64,000 nucleotides of DNA from Bradyrhizobium hipponense (GTDB taxonomy: Bacteria > Pseudomonadota > Alphaproteobacteria > Rhizobiales > Xanthobacteraceae), in NCBI RefSeq assembly GCF_008123965.1, contig NZ_VSTH01000079.1:1-64000 (forward strand), in the 5' to 3' direction. The notes under the pieces were generated by a model that was not told the DNA's origin, searched no databases, and was given only the letters and a program-made list of their open reading frames with translations. This document shows positions 16,746 through 25,747 of this stretch, in pieces (within the stretch, counting starts at the first letter, position 1; every line of letters begins with the position of its first letter). Both the position numbers and the translations under genes were made by a program.

Positions 16746-18599
16746 ATGACAGCCGCCCCACGCGGTGAGGCTTCGAGCCTGTTCGCAACGCCTAAGACCG
16801 TCGCCGAGCACCGCGCCGACGGCAGCATCGTGCTGCGCTCGTCCGAGCCCTTGCGCGAGAGCGCGCGCTGCATCGGCGACTGGCTGGAATATTGGGCGCG
16901 GCAAACGCCGGACAAGGTCTTCCTCGCCGAGCGCAGCCATGCCGAAGCGCCCTGGACCACCGTCACCTATGCGCAGGCACTGCGCCAGGTGCGTGCGGCA
17001 GCGTCATGGATCCTGGCGCAGGGCCTGGGTACCGAGCGTCCGCTCGTGATCCTCTCGGACAACAGCATCGACCACGCGCTGCTGGCGCTCGCCGCGCAGC
17101 ATGTCGGTGTGCCCTCGGCCGCGATCTCGCCCGCCTATTCGCTGATGTCTCGGGATTTTGACAAGCTCAAGAGCATGATCACGCTGCTCGAGCCCGGCGC
17201 GATCTATGTGTCCGCGACAAAACCGTTCGCCGCGGCGCTCGCCGCAATCAAGCCGCTGCACCAGGCGCAGATCATCAGCGGCAATGCCGACGATGCAGAC
17301 GCGCTCGCGTTCCGCGCCATCGCGGCAACGCCGGAAACGCCTGATGTCGCAACAGCCTTCGCCGCGGTGACGCCGGACACGATTGCAAAATTCCTGTTCA
17401 CCTCGGGCTCGACCGGCACGCCAAAGGCCGTCGTCAACACCCAGTGCATGCTGACCTCGAGCCAACAGGCCAAGGCGCAGACCTGGACGTTTCTCGATCA
17501 GGGGGGTGACGATCTTGTCATCCTCGACTGGTTGCCCTGGAGCCACACCTTCGGCGCCAACCACAATTTCAACCTGGTGCTGCGCAATGGCGGCTCGCTC
17601 TATATCGACGGCGGCAAGCCCGCGCCGGGTCTGTTTGCGACATCACTCGCCAATTTGAAAAGCGTGATGCCGACGGTCTATTTCAACGTACCGCGCGGCT
17701 TCGACATGCTGATCGCGGCGCTGCGCAGTGACGAGGAGTTGCGCCGCCGCTTCTTCGGCGAGGTGAAGTTCGCCTTTTATGCCGGTGCAGCGCTGCCGCA
17801 GAATCTCTGGGATGCGCTCGAACAGCTCTCCGTCGAGACTGTCGGGCGGCCGATGCCGATGGTCTCGGCCTGGGGCTCGACCGAGACCTCGCCGCTGGCG
17901 ACGGACTGCCATTTCCTTGCCGAACGTTCCGGCAATATCGGCGTGCCCATTCCCGGCACCGAACTCAAGCTGGTCAAGTCCGGCGACAAGCTGGAGGTGC
18001 GCGTGCGCGGCCCCAATGTCACGCCGGGCTATTGGAAAGCGCCGGAATTGACGAAGCAGGCGTTCGACGAGGAGGGCTTCTATCTCATCGGCGATGCCGT
18101 GAAATTCGCCGATCCCTTGCGGCCCGAGCGCGGCCTGTTCTTTGACGGCCGCGTAGCGGAGGACTTCAAGCTCAATTCCGGCACCTGGGTCAATGTCGGC
18201 ACGCTGCGCGTCGCCGGCATCGCGGCCCTTTCGCCGCTTGCGCAGGACATCGTGGTGTCCGGCCATGGCGGCGACGAGGTGCGTTTCCTGGTGTTCCCTA
18301 ATCTAGCTCCCTGCCGTTCGCTCGCCGGTCTGCCCGAGGCCGTCGGGGTCGACGAGGTAGTCACGCATGACAACGTCAGGAGCGCAATCGCGCAGGGCCT
18401 CGCAAGACTGAAGCAGCAGAGCGCCAACTCCTCCGGCCACGCCACGCGCGCGCTGCTGCTCGCCGAACCGCCATCCGTCGACGGCGGCGAGATCACCGAC
18501 AAGGGCTACATCAACCAGCGCGCCGTGCTGACGCGCCGTGCGGATGCGGTGGCGTGCTTGAATGACGATGCGTCGGGTGAGTGGATCGGCTGCAATTGA
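16746..18599 (+). CDS. fcs: feruloyl-CoA synthase-like hydroxycinnamate CoA ligase
   Basis: This 617-residue ANL ligase has the P-loop-like motif FTSGSTGTPKAVV, the core SAWGSTETSPLATDC and the hinge FDGRVAEDFKLNSGTWV. Both the length and the C-terminal DFKLNSGTWVNVGTLR block match feruloyl-CoA synthases rather than benzoate or fatty-acid ligases. The reaction is hydroxycinnamate + ATP + CoA to hydroxycinnamoyl-CoA. The start has an excellent GGAGGAAACAC ribosome-binding site. The divergent MarR gene and operator suggest substrate-dependent induction. No enoyl-CoA hydratase/aldolase (Ech) or vanillin dehydrogenase is immediately adjacent. Confidence 0.87.
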   Translation: MTAAPRGEASSLFATPKTVAEHRADGSIVLRSSEPLRESARCIGDWLEYWARQTPDKVFLAERSHAEAPWTTVTYAQALRQVRAAASWILAQGLGTERPLVILSDNSIDHALLALAAQHVGVPSAAISPAYSLMSRDFDKLKSMITLLEPGAIYVSATKPFAAALAAIKPLHQAQIISGNADDADALAFRAIAATPETPDVATAFAAVTPDTIAKFLFTSGSTGTPKAVVNTQCMLTSSQQAKAQTWTFLDQGGDDLVILDWLPWSHTFGANHNFNLVLRNGGSLYIDGGKPAPGLFATSLANLKSVMPTVYFNVPRGFDMLIAALRSDEELRRRFFGEVKFAFYAGAALPQNLWDALEQLSVETVGRPMPMVSAWGSTETSPLATDCHFLAERSGNIGVPIPGTELKLVKSGDKLEVRVRGPNVTPGYWKAPELTKQAFDEEGFYLIGDAVKFADPLRPERGLFFDGRVAEDFKLNSGTWVNVGTLRVAGIAALSPLAQDIVVSGHGGDEVRFLVFPNLAPCRSLAGLPEAVGVDEVVTHDNVRSAIAQGLARLKQQSANSSGHATRALLLAEPPSVDGGEITDKGYINQRAVLTRRADAVACLNDDASGEWIGCN

Positions 18600-18612
18600 T
18601 TGCTTGCGCTGT

Positions 18613-18778
18613 CCCTCTCCCCTTGTGGGAGAGGGTGGCTTCGATGCGTGGCATCGAAGGCGGGTGAGGGGTCTCTCTCAGCGAGTGAGACTCTCACCAT
18701 TGAATTCGCCATTGAATTCGCGGAGACATACCCCTCATCCGGCGCTTCGCGCCACCTTCTCCCACAAGGGGAGAAGGG
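18613..18778. repeat. long palindromic repeat (CCCTCTCCCCTTGTGGGAGAGG type)
   Basis: This two-hairpin element starts with CCCTCTCCCCTTGTGGGAGA and ends with CCACCTTCTCCCACAAGGGG. The outer arms are inverted copies, with GGGTGAGGGGT and ACCCCTCATCC inside. Other copies are at 22456-22650, 34415-34577 and 58607-58763. No coding potential is supported here. Confidence 0.85.
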
Positions 18779-18839
18779 AAGGAGAGAGCGAGCTCGCAAA
18801 ATAAGCCAGCCAGCCTGCCGCAATATGCTGCCGATTCTT

Positions 18840-18926
18840 TTGTTGCCTAAGCAACTAGTTTATGCGAATCCTCCAGACAAGATGACGGCGGGGGAACCGC
18901 TGCGTCTGATCTCGGAGGAAACCATG
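18840..18926 (+). promoter_or_regulatory. orphan MarR-like operator and possible vestigial promoter/leader
   Basis: GTTGC-CTAA-GCAAC (18842-18855) is a perfect inverted repeat of MarR type. It is followed about 60 bases later by GGAGGAAACC and ATG 18924. The frame from that ATG runs antisense through the MarR gene at 19005 and is not protein-like. This looks like the 5' end of a lost gene. Confidence 0.35.
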
Positions 18927-19004
18927 CTCGGCCGGAATGGTGCCGTCAGCAAACGCCGGCGTATGCCAGGGTGTGACGGGAGATCGCGTTCGACACGCGA
19001 CCTG

Positions 19005-19508
19005 TCAGGCCCCGGTGCCGCCAGTCACTGCGCCCAAATTCTCGTGCAGCCGGCGCAACAGGCCGATCAGCACCTCGCGCTCGTCCTTGCTGAGGCAGGA
19101 CAGCAGCCGCCGTTCGCGCTCGAGCGCCGCGACGATCACCTTGTCATGGGTGGCGCGGCCCTTCGCCGTCAGCGCGATCGAATGGCTGCGGCCGTCGTTC
19201 GGATCGGTGCGGATCGACACCAGTCCGCGCTTCTCAAGACCGGCAAGCGTCCGGCTCACCGGCCCCTTGTCGAAGCCGATGACATGGCAGATGCGGGAGG
19301 CCGGAATTTCCGGCTCGATCGCCAGCAGCGACATGATCCGCCACTCCGTGACGTTGACGCCGAATTGCCGCTGATAGAGCGCGGTCGCGCTGTTGGAAAG
19401 CTTGTTGGCGATGAAGGTGATGATCGCCGGGACGTAGCGGTCCAGATCGAGCGTTTGTCCCAGCTCGGCGGGCGCAGGCTTCTGGCGAGGTCTGGAAGGC
19501 GGCGGCAT
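19005..19508 (-). CDS. MarR-family regulator beside the P450 operon
   Basis: This 167-residue protein has MarR features: VTEWRIMSLLAIEPEIPASRI, the recognition segment CHVIGFDKGPVSRTLAGLEK and wing DPNDGRSHSIALTAKG. It is divergent from the cytochrome P450 gene with an 83-base gap. By position it is the likely repressor of the P450-ferredoxin genes, responding to an aromatic acid or its CoA ester. No clear palindrome was found in the 83-base gap, but one (GTTGC-CTAA-GCAAC) lies beyond its 3' end. The start is the first ATG after the divergent promoter region. Confidence 0.88.
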   Translation of the reverse strand: MPPPSRPRQKPAPAELGQTLDLDRYVPAIITFIANKLSNSATALYQRQFGVNVTEWRIMSLLAIEPEIPASRICHVIGFDKGPVSRTLAGLEKRGLVSIRTDPNDGRSHSIALTAKGRATHDKVIVAALERERRLLSCLSKDEREVLIGLLRRLHENLGAVTGGTGA

Positions 19509-19591
19509 GTCGGGTTTCTGACTCGCGAGGTGTTCGCAGACCTAAGGGCATGCGGCCAGCTTTCACAAGATCAAATTGAGGGAGAACTTCA

Positions 19592-20812
19592 ATGAGCGCA
19601 TCCGGCTCCCCTGCAACAAGCGGTCCGTCAGGCATCCCCCATCTCGACGTCGATCCTTTCGCGATGAATTTTTTTGCCGATCCCTATCCCACCCACGAAC
19701 TGCTGCGGGAAGCGGGGCCGGTCGTCTATCTCGACAAGTGGAATGTCTATGGCGTGGCGCGCTACGCCGAGGTCCATGCCGTGCTGAATGATCCTGCGAC
19801 GTTCTGCTCCAGCCGCGGCGTCGGCCTTTCCGACTTCAAGAAGGAGACGCCGTGGCGGCCGCCGAGCCTGATCCTTGAGGCCGATCCGCCCGCGCACACC
19901 CGTACCCGCGCCGTGCTGTCAAAGGTGCTGTCGCCGACCGTGATGAAGCAGGTGCGCGATCGCTTTACGGCGGCAGCGGATGAGCGGGTCGATATGCTGT
20001 TGGAGCAGCGCAGTTTCGATGCGATCTCGGATCTCGCGGAGGCCTATCCGCTCTCGATCTTCCCGGATGCGTTGGGGCTGAAGCCGGAAGGCCGCGAGCA
20101 TCTGATTCCCTATGCGAGCGTCGTGTTCAATGCCTTCGGCCCGCCCAACCAGCTCCGCCAGGACGCGATCGAGCGGTCGGCGCCGCACCAGGCCTATGTC
20201 ACCGAACAGTGCCAGCGCGAGAATCTAGCCCCGGGCGGCTTCGGCGCCTGCATCCATGCCCGCGTCGACGAAGGTGAGATCACGGCAGCCGAGGCGCCGC
20301 TGCTGGTGCGCTCGCTGCTCTCGGCCGGTCTCGACACCACCGTCAACGGCATTGGCGCCGCGGTGTATTGCCTCGCGCGCTTCCCCGACCAATGGCAGCG
20401 CCTGCGCGGCGATCTCACGCTGGCGCGCAATGCGTTCGAAGAGGCGGTGCGATTCGAAAGTCCGGTGCAGACCTTCTTCCGCACCACCACGCGCGAGGTC
20501 GAGCTGTCCGGCGCGACGATCGGAGAGGGCGAAAAAGTTCTGATGTTCCTCGCCGCCGCCAATCGCGATCCGCGGCGCTGGGACAAGCCGGACAGCTACG
20601 ATATCACGCGCCGCACCTCCGGCCATGTCGGCTTCGGCTCCGGCATCCACATGTGCGTCGGTCAACTCGTCGCCCGTCTCGAAGGCGAGGTGATGCTGAC
20701 CGCGCTGGCCCGGCGCGTCGCCAGGATCGAGATCACCGGCGAACCAAATCGCCGCTTCAACAATACGCTGCGCGGGCTCGACAGCCTGCCCGTCACCATC
20801 ACCCCGGCCTGA
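19592..20812 (+). CDS. cytochrome P450, CYP199A-like (para-substituted benzoate O-demethylase)
   Basis: This 406-residue soluble bacterial P450 shows the oxygen-binding helix LLSAGLDTTVNG, the ExxR-containing region FEEAVRFESPVQTFFR and the haem loop GFGSGIHMCVGQ with Cys355. The N-terminal YFADPYP-like block and the VVYLDKWNVYGVARYAEV segment closely resemble, from memory, CYP199A2 of Rhodopseudomonas palustris, which O-demethylates 4-methoxybenzoate with the ferredoxin Pux. The product would be 4-hydroxybenzoate. A good AGGGAGAA site precedes ATG 19592. The 2Fe-2S ferredoxin gene follows 11 bases later; a ferredoxin reductase is absent. Confidence 0.92.
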   Translation: MSASGSPATSGPSGIPHLDVDPFAMNFFADPYPTHELLREAGPVVYLDKWNVYGVARYAEVHAVLNDPATFCSSRGVGLSDFKKETPWRPPSLILEADPPAHTRTRAVLSKVLSPTVMKQVRDRFTAAADERVDMLLEQRSFDAISDLAEAYPLSIFPDALGLKPEGREHLIPYASVVFNAFGPPNQLRQDAIERSAPHQAYVTEQCQRENLAPGGFGACIHARVDEGEITAAEAPLLVRSLLSAGLDTTVNGIGAAVYCLARFPDQWQRLRGDLTLARNAFEEAVRFESPVQTFFRTTTREVELSGATIGEGEKVLMFLAAANRDPRRWDKPDSYDITRRTSGHVGFGSGIHMCVGQLVARLEGEVMLTALARRVARIEITGEPNRRFNNTLRGLDSLPVTITPA

Positions 20813-20823
20813 CGAGGAGCTTT

Positions 20824-21147
20824 ATGCCAGCCATCAACTTCATGCATCCCGACGGCAAGTCCGACCGCATCGAGACCAGCGACAGCGAGAGCGCCATGCA
20901 GGCCGCGACCCGCCACGGCCTCGACGGCATCCTGGCCGAATGCGGCGGCAACGCCATGTGCGCGACCTGTCACGTCTATGTCGATGAGGATTGGCTTGGG
21001 CGATTGCCGGCGATCGGCGATGACGAGGATGCGCTGCTCGACGGCACCGCCGCCGAGCGGCTGCCGAACAGCCGGCTGTCATGCCAGATCGTGATCACGC
21101 CCGATCTCGACGGGCTCGTGCTGAGACTGCCGGAGCGGCAAGTCTGA
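20824..21147 (+). CDS. [2Fe-2S] ferredoxin (Pux/putidaredoxin type) partner of the P450
   Basis: This is a 107-residue ferredoxin with cluster ligands C40, C46, C49 and C87 in the vertebrate-type spacing C-x5-C-x2-C (AECGGNAMCATC) and LSCQI. It transfers single electrons from an NADH-dependent reductase to the P450 encoded just upstream. ATG 20824 follows GAGGAGC and leaves 11 bases after the P450 stop, so the pair is one operon. The aromatic C-terminal residue important in putidaredoxin is absent (ends PERQV), as in other CYP199A partners as far as I recall. Confidence 0.92.
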   Translation: MPAINFMHPDGKSDRIETSDSESAMQAATRHGLDGILAECGGNAMCATCHVYVDEDWLGRLPAIGDDEDALLDGTAAERLPNSRLSCQIVITPDLDGLVLRLPERQV

Positions 21148-21220
21148 GTTCTCAGGTGCTGAGTTATCAAACGTACCGGCAAGGATCGGTGCGACAGCAA
21201 GCCAAACAGGGGAGGGAATG

Positions 21221-22432
21221 ATGAAACGCTTGAAGTGGACGCTCGCGCTGGCCGCAAGCCTTATGGGCGGTGCCGCAAGTGCCGAGATATCCGACAATGT
21301 CGTGCGCGTCGGCGTGCTCAACGACATTTCCGGCATCTTCCAGGACACCAACGGCATGGGCTCGGTCGAAGCCGCGCGCATGGCGGCGGAAGACTTCAAC
21401 GGCGGCGGCAAGGGCATCAAGGTCGAGATCGTCTACGCCGACCACCAGAACAAGGCCGACGTCGGCAACGCCATCGCGCGCAAATGGCTCGATGTCGAGG
21501 GCGTCGATGCCGTCGTCGACGTGCCGAATTCGGCCGTGGGCCTCTCCATCAACGCGCTGCTACGCGATAGCCGCATGACCTTCCTGGCGTCCTCGACTGC
21601 AAGCTCGGATCTCACCGGCAAGGCCTGTTCGCCCAACACCATTCAATGGGTCAACGATACCTGGGCCACCGGCAACACCACGGCGGCGGCGATGGTGTCG
21701 CGCGGCGGCAAGGACTGGTATTTCCTCACGGTCGACTACGCGCTCGGCAAGGGCATCGAGGGCGAGGCGCAGAAATATATCGAAGCTCACGGCGGCAAGG
21801 TGCTCGGCTCCTCAAAGCATCCGCTCGGCACCTCCGACTTCGCCTCCTTCCTCTTGCAGGCGCAAGGCTCGAAAGCGCAGGTGATCGGGCTCGCCAATGC
21901 CGGCGGCGACACCATCAACGCGGTGAAGCAGGCGGCCGAGTTCGGCATCCAGCAGGGCGGGCAGAAGCTCGTCGCCTTCCTGCTCTTCATCAACGACGTC
22001 CACGGCATGGGCATCAAGGTCGCACAGGGCCTCCAGCTGATGGAAGCCTTCTACTGGGACATGAACGACGACACCCGCGCCTTCGCCAAGCGCTTCGCTG
22101 CGCGGCCCGGCATGAACGGCAAGATGCCGAGTGGCAACCAGGCCGGCGTCTATGCCTCCACGCTCGCTTATCTCAACGCCGTCGCCGCGACCGGCAGCGA
22201 CAACGCCAAGGACGCCGTGCCCGAGATGAAGAAGTTCAATGGCAAAGACAAGCTGTTCGGCGACACCGCCATCCGCCAGGACGGCCGCGTCGTCCATCCG
22301 ATGTATCTGTTCGAGGTGAAAAAGCCGGAGGAGTCGAAATACCCGTACGACTATTACAAGCTGATTTCGACGATTTCGGCGGACCAGGCGTTCCGTCCGT
22401 TGGCGGAGGGCGGGTGTGAGCTGGTGAAGTAG
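21221..22432 (+). CDS. ABC-transporter solute-binding protein, Liv/aromatic-acid type (orphan)
   Basis: This 403-residue protein has a signal peptide (MKRLKWTLALAASLMGGAASA) and the periplasmic-binding type I fold (VRVGVLNDISGIFQDTNG; SDFASFLLQAQGSKAQV; GLANAGGDTINAVKQ). ATG 21221 is chosen over the adjacent ATG 21218 because GGAGG then sits five bases upstream. It follows the P450-ferredoxin genes by about 70 bases on the same strand, so its ligand is plausibly the P450 substrate, a methoxylated benzoate. No membrane components are adjacent. It is paralogous to the proteins at 12766 and 55658. Confidence 0.88.
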   Translation: MKRLKWTLALAASLMGGAASAEISDNVVRVGVLNDISGIFQDTNGMGSVEAARMAAEDFNGGGKGIKVEIVYADHQNKADVGNAIARKWLDVEGVDAVVDVPNSAVGLSINALLRDSRMTFLASSTASSDLTGKACSPNTIQWVNDTWATGNTTAAAMVSRGGKDWYFLTVDYALGKGIEGEAQKYIEAHGGKVLGSSKHPLGTSDFASFLLQAQGSKAQVIGLANAGGDTINAVKQAAEFGIQQGGQKLVAFLLFINDVHGMGIKVAQGLQLMEAFYWDMNDDTRAFAKRFAARPGMNGKMPSGNQAGVYASTLAYLNAVAATGSDNAKDAVPEMKKFNGKDKLFGDTAIRQDGRVVHPMYLFEVKKPEESKYPYDYYKLISTISADQAFRPLAEGGCELVK

Positions 22433-22455
22433 TTGCCGCGGCGAACGCAGCTGCA

Positions 22456-22650
22456 CCCTCGCCCCTTGTGGGAGGGGGTGGCTTCGCGATAGCGAAGCCG
22501 GGTGAGGGGTTCTCTCCGCGAGTCATTCTCTTTCGAACGTGCGGAGACAGACCCCTCATCCGGCGCCGTAGCCGAAGCTTCGCTTCGGCGTTCTTAAGAG
22601 ACGGCGGCCGGAGGCCGCCTATGCCACCTTCTCCCACAAGGGGAGAAGGG
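22456..22650. repeat. long palindromic repeat, expanded copy
   Basis: The element has the same outer arms as 18613-18778 (CCCTCGCCCCTTGTGGGAGG; CCTTCTCCCACAAGGGGAGA). Its right half carries an extra hairpin, GCCGAAGCTTCGCTTCGGC-like, plus GGCGGCCGGAGGCCGCC, making it longer than the other copies. It fills the gap between convergent genes. Confidence 0.8.
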
Positions 22651-22660
22651 AAGAAAACTC

Positions 22661-23926
22661 TCACCCCACCACCTTGCTGCTTCCTTGCGTGATCAGCCGT
22701 GCGGCGCGCTGGTCGCGGGAGTAGATCCAGAGCCAGCTCAAGGCGACGCTAAGGCGGTGGCGCAGCCCAATCAGGAAGTAGATGTGGGCGATGCCCCAGA
22801 TCCACCATGCGATGGTGCCGCGCAGCTTGATGCGGCCGAAGTCGATCACCGCGAGCCGCTTGCCGATCTGCGCGAGGCTGCCGGCATGCTTGTAGCGGAA
22901 CGGGCCTGTGGGCTCTTTGCGCAGGCGCGCCTTGATGGTCTCGGCGACATGACGTCCCTGCTGCTTGGCGGCCGGCGCGATGCCGGGCACCGGCTTGCCG
23001 TCCCAGGCACTGATCGTCACGGTGTCGCCGACCGCGAAGATCTCGGGATGGCCGGGGATCGTCAGATCGGCCTCGACCTGCACGCGTCCGGCGCGATCGG
23101 CCGGCACGCCCAGCCATTCCGCGGCAGGCGAGGCGCGCACGCCGGCTGCCCAGATCTTGGTCTTGGCGTCGAGCCGCGTGTCGCCATAGACCACCCCGTC
23201 GCGGTCGATTTCGGTGACGGCCTGGCCCAGCACGACCTCGACGCCGATCTTCTCCAGCGAGGCCTGCGCATAGGCCGAGAGGTCGTCGGCGAATCCCGCG
23301 AGCACGCGCGGCCCCGCCTCGATCAGCACAACGCGCGCCTTTGTCGTATCGATGTTGCGGAAGTCTTCCGGCAGGGTGTGATGCGCCATCTCGGCGATGG
23401 TGCCGGCGAGCTCGACGCCGGTGGGGCCGGCGCCGACGATGACGAAGGTCAGCCGCGCGGCGCGCCGGGCCGGATCGGTCTCGCGCTCGGCGCGCTCGAA
23501 TGCCACCAGGATGTGCCGGCGCAGCGTGGTCGCGTCTTCCAGCGTCTTCAGGCCGGGCGCGAACTGCTCCCATTCGTCATGGCCGAAATAGGCGTGGCGC
23601 GCGCCGGTGGCGAGCACCAGCGTGTCGTACGGCACCTCGCTGCCGTCATCCAGTAGCACCGCGCGTCTGTCGGCATCGACACCGCTGACCGTCGCAAACA
23701 GCGTCGTCACCTCACGCCTCGCGCGCATGAGATGGCGCACCGGCCAGGCGATCTCGCTGGTGGCAAGCGATGCGGTCGCGACCTGGTAAAGCAGGGGCTG
23801 GAACAGGTGATGGTTGCGGCGATCGATCAGCGTGATCGCGACCGGGCTGCCTGCGAGCCGGTAGGTTGTCTCCAGCCCGCCGAAGCCGGCGCCGACGATG
23901 ACAACGCGGTGGGGTGTCGTGGTCAT
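22661..23926 (-). CDS. ndh: type II NADH dehydrogenase / FAD-dependent pyridine nucleotide oxidoreductase
   Basis: This 421-residue protein has an N-terminal FAD-binding GxGxxG (VVIVGAGFGGLETTYRL), a second NAD-binding GxGxxG (FVIVGAGPTGVELAG) and a C-terminal FAD motif (FAVGDTVTI). The C-terminus carries a hydrophobic segment (TIAWWIWGIAHIYFLIGL) typical of membrane-associated NDH-2, which transfers electrons from NADH to quinone without pumping protons. ATG 23926 (MTTTPHRVV) is the family-typical start; the longer frame adds 56 unsupported residues. It is monocistronic and divergent from the binding-protein gene at 24232. Confidence 0.9.
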   Translation of the reverse strand: MTTTPHRVVIVGAGFGGLETTYRLAGSPVAITLIDRRNHHLFQPLLYQVATASLATSEIAWPVRHLMRARREVTTLFATVSGVDADRRAVLLDDGSEVPYDTLVLATGARHAYFGHDEWEQFAPGLKTLEDATTLRRHILVAFERAERETDPARRAARLTFVIVGAGPTGVELAGTIAEMAHHTLPEDFRNIDTTKARVVLIEAGPRVLAGFADDLSAYAQASLEKIGVEVVLGQAVTEIDRDGVVYGDTRLDAKTKIWAAGVRASPAAEWLGVPADRAGRVQVEADLTIPGHPEIFAVGDTVTISAWDGKPVPGIAPAAKQQGRHVAETIKARLRKEPTGPFRYKHAGSLAQIGKRLAVIDFGRIKLRGTIAWWIWGIAHIYFLIGLRHRLSVALSWLWIYSRDQRAARLITQGSSKVVG

Positions 23927-24231
23927 GGGTGCGGCCCTCGGGTCTGGCTGGTGAAGCTCTCTGTCATTTAAGTGTGGAAAGTGGCACGCGGTCCAATAGC
24001 CGTCATCAATCGAAGAATAGGCCGGGCGTATCGAGGTCCCGCGAAAAAGCGCCGCAGGCCGCGCCGAAGTGAGTAGAACTATATTTCTTGCCATTAACGA
24101 TTAGGACGAATTATGATGCAGGCAGGCTCCGAGGCCATTGGCAACTCGACGGATTTTGCGCTCTAAAGAGACCACCCGGAGCGGCGATCACCCCGTCTCC
24201 GGGACAAAGAGAATTGAGGAGGGGAGTGGTT

Positions 24232-25404
24232 ATGAGGACAGCATTCTGGCTGGCGGGCGCGACTGCGCTCACGCTGGCAAGCCCGGCTTTCGCCGGCGAC
24301 ACCATCAAGATCGGGTTCGTTTCGACCTTCAGCGGGCCGACCGCCGTGATCGGCAACGACATGCGCAACTCGTTCGAGCTCGCGCTGGACCATCTCGGCC
24401 GCAAGATGGACGGCAAGCCGGTCGAGGTGATCTACGAGGACGACGGGCAAAAGCCTGACGTCGGCAAGCAGAAGACCGAGAAGCTGGTGCAGTCCGATAA
24501 GGTCGATTTCATCGTCGGCTATATCTGGTCCAACGTGCTGCTGGCTTCGCTGAAGACCGCCGTGGACTCGCAGACCTTCCTGATCTCGGCCAATGCCGGC
24601 CCGTCACAGCTCGCCGGCGAGCTGTGCTCGCCCTACGTATTCTCGACCTCCTGGCAGAACGACCAGACGCCGCAGGCCATGGGCCTGTACATGAACCAGA
24701 AGGGCGTCAAGAGCGTGTTCCTGATCGGGCCGAACTACGCCGCCGGCAAGGACATGCTCGCGGGCCTCAAGAGCACCTTCAAGGGCGAGATCAAGGGTGA
24801 GGAATACACGGTCTGGCCGAGCCAGCTCGACTTCTCCGCCGAGCTGTCCAAGGCCCGCGCCTCCGGTGCCGAGTCGATCTTCGTGTTCTATCCGGGTGCT
24901 GCCGGCGTGCAGTTCCTCAATCAATATGTGCAGGCCGGCCTGAAGAGCACGATGCCGCTCTACACCGCCTTCACCGTCGACGAGCTGTCGCTGCCGCTCC
25001 AGAAGGACAACGCACTCGGCGTCCCCGGCGCGCAGGAATGGGTCAACGACCTTCCCAACGAGCAGAACAAGCGCTTCGTCGCCGACTATCGCAAGAAGTA
25101 CACCGGGCTGCGCCCGACCTATTACGGCGCCCAGGCCTATGATGCCGCCCAGCTCATCAACAGCGCGGTCGTCGCTGTGAAGGGCGACACCAGCAAGAAA
25201 GATGCGATGAAGGCCGAGATGGAGAAGGCTAACTTCAAGTCGCTGCGCGGTGCGTTCAAATACGGCAACAACCACATCCCGGTGCAGAGCTTCTATCTCC
25301 AGGACGTGGTCAAGGATGCCGATGGGCAGCTCGCCCTCAAGACGGTCGCCACCATCGTCGAGAACAACCAAGATCGCTTCCACGACAAGTGCCAGATGAA
25401 GTAG
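24232..25404 (+). CDS. ABC-transporter solute-binding protein, Liv-type (orphan, different clade)
   Basis: This 390-residue binding protein has a signal peptide (MRTAFWLAGATALTLASPAFA) and the type I binding fold (IKIGFVSTFSGPTAVIGNDM; VDFIVGYIWSNVLLAS; FVFYPGAAGVQF). It is less similar to the three paralogues at 12766, 21221 and 55658. An AGGAGGGG sequence lies just upstream of ATG 24232. The 300-base gap before it (23927-24231) shows an AT-richer stretch near 24075-24115 that could be the promoter and nothing else recognisable. No transporter genes are adjacent; the ligand is unknown but probably an organic acid. Confidence 0.85.
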   Translation: MRTAFWLAGATALTLASPAFAGDTIKIGFVSTFSGPTAVIGNDMRNSFELALDHLGRKMDGKPVEVIYEDDGQKPDVGKQKTEKLVQSDKVDFIVGYIWSNVLLASLKTAVDSQTFLISANAGPSQLAGELCSPYVFSTSWQNDQTPQAMGLYMNQKGVKSVFLIGPNYAAGKDMLAGLKSTFKGEIKGEEYTVWPSQLDFSAELSKARASGAESIFVFYPGAAGVQFLNQYVQAGLKSTMPLYTAFTVDELSLPLQKDNALGVPGAQEWVNDLPNEQNKRFVADYRKKYTGLRPTYYGAQAYDAAQLINSAVVAVKGDTSKKDAMKAEMEKANFKSLRGAFKYGNNHIPVQSFYLQDVVKDADGQLALKTVATIVENNQDRFHDKCQMK

Positions 25405-25422
25405 GGCTGGCTGAGCGAGCTC

Positions 25423-25740
25423 TCTCCTCTCCCTCTCCCCGTTCTTACGGGGGCGCGACGAGCTTCGCTCGCGCTGAGAGGGTTGGGGTGAGGAGAGTCT
25501 CCGCGGGGACGGTAGATGTTAGCCTCGCAACCACTCACCACGCCGTCATTGCGAGCGCAGCGAAGCAATCCAGAGTCTTTCCGCGGAGGGATTCTGGATT
25601 GCTTCGTCGCAAGGGCTCCTCGCAATGACGGCGCGGATGGGATTTTTGCTACGACAGCCATCTCTCTCGCGGAACTCCCTCACCCGGAATTCAAGCTTTG
25701 CTTGAATTCCGGCCTCTCCCCGCAGGCGGGGAGAGGCGAA
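25423..25740. repeat. cluster of three different palindromic repeats
   Basis: This gap holds a CCTCTCCCTCTCCCCGTTCT-type repeat (25428-25497), an inverted repeat CCGTCATTGCGAGCGCAG ... CTCGCAATGACGG (25541-25633), and two hairpins, GGAATTCAAGC-TTT-GCTTGAATTCC (25686-25710) and CCTCTCCCC-GCAGGC-GGGGAGAGG (25713-25736). No gene is seen. The hairpins lie between convergent genes and could work as terminators. Confidence 0.75.
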
Positions 25741-25747
25741 GAAGCAC

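Noticed and set aside
22459-22692. short plus-strand frame in the 22.5 kb gap
   Set aside because: It lies entirely in a palindromic repeat; the translation is the usual proline/arginine-rich repeat product.
24088-24231. 48-residue N-terminal extension of the binding protein at 24232
   Set aside because: It would place non-hydrophobic sequence before a clear signal peptide; AGGAGGGG just upstream of ATG 24232 supports the shorter form.
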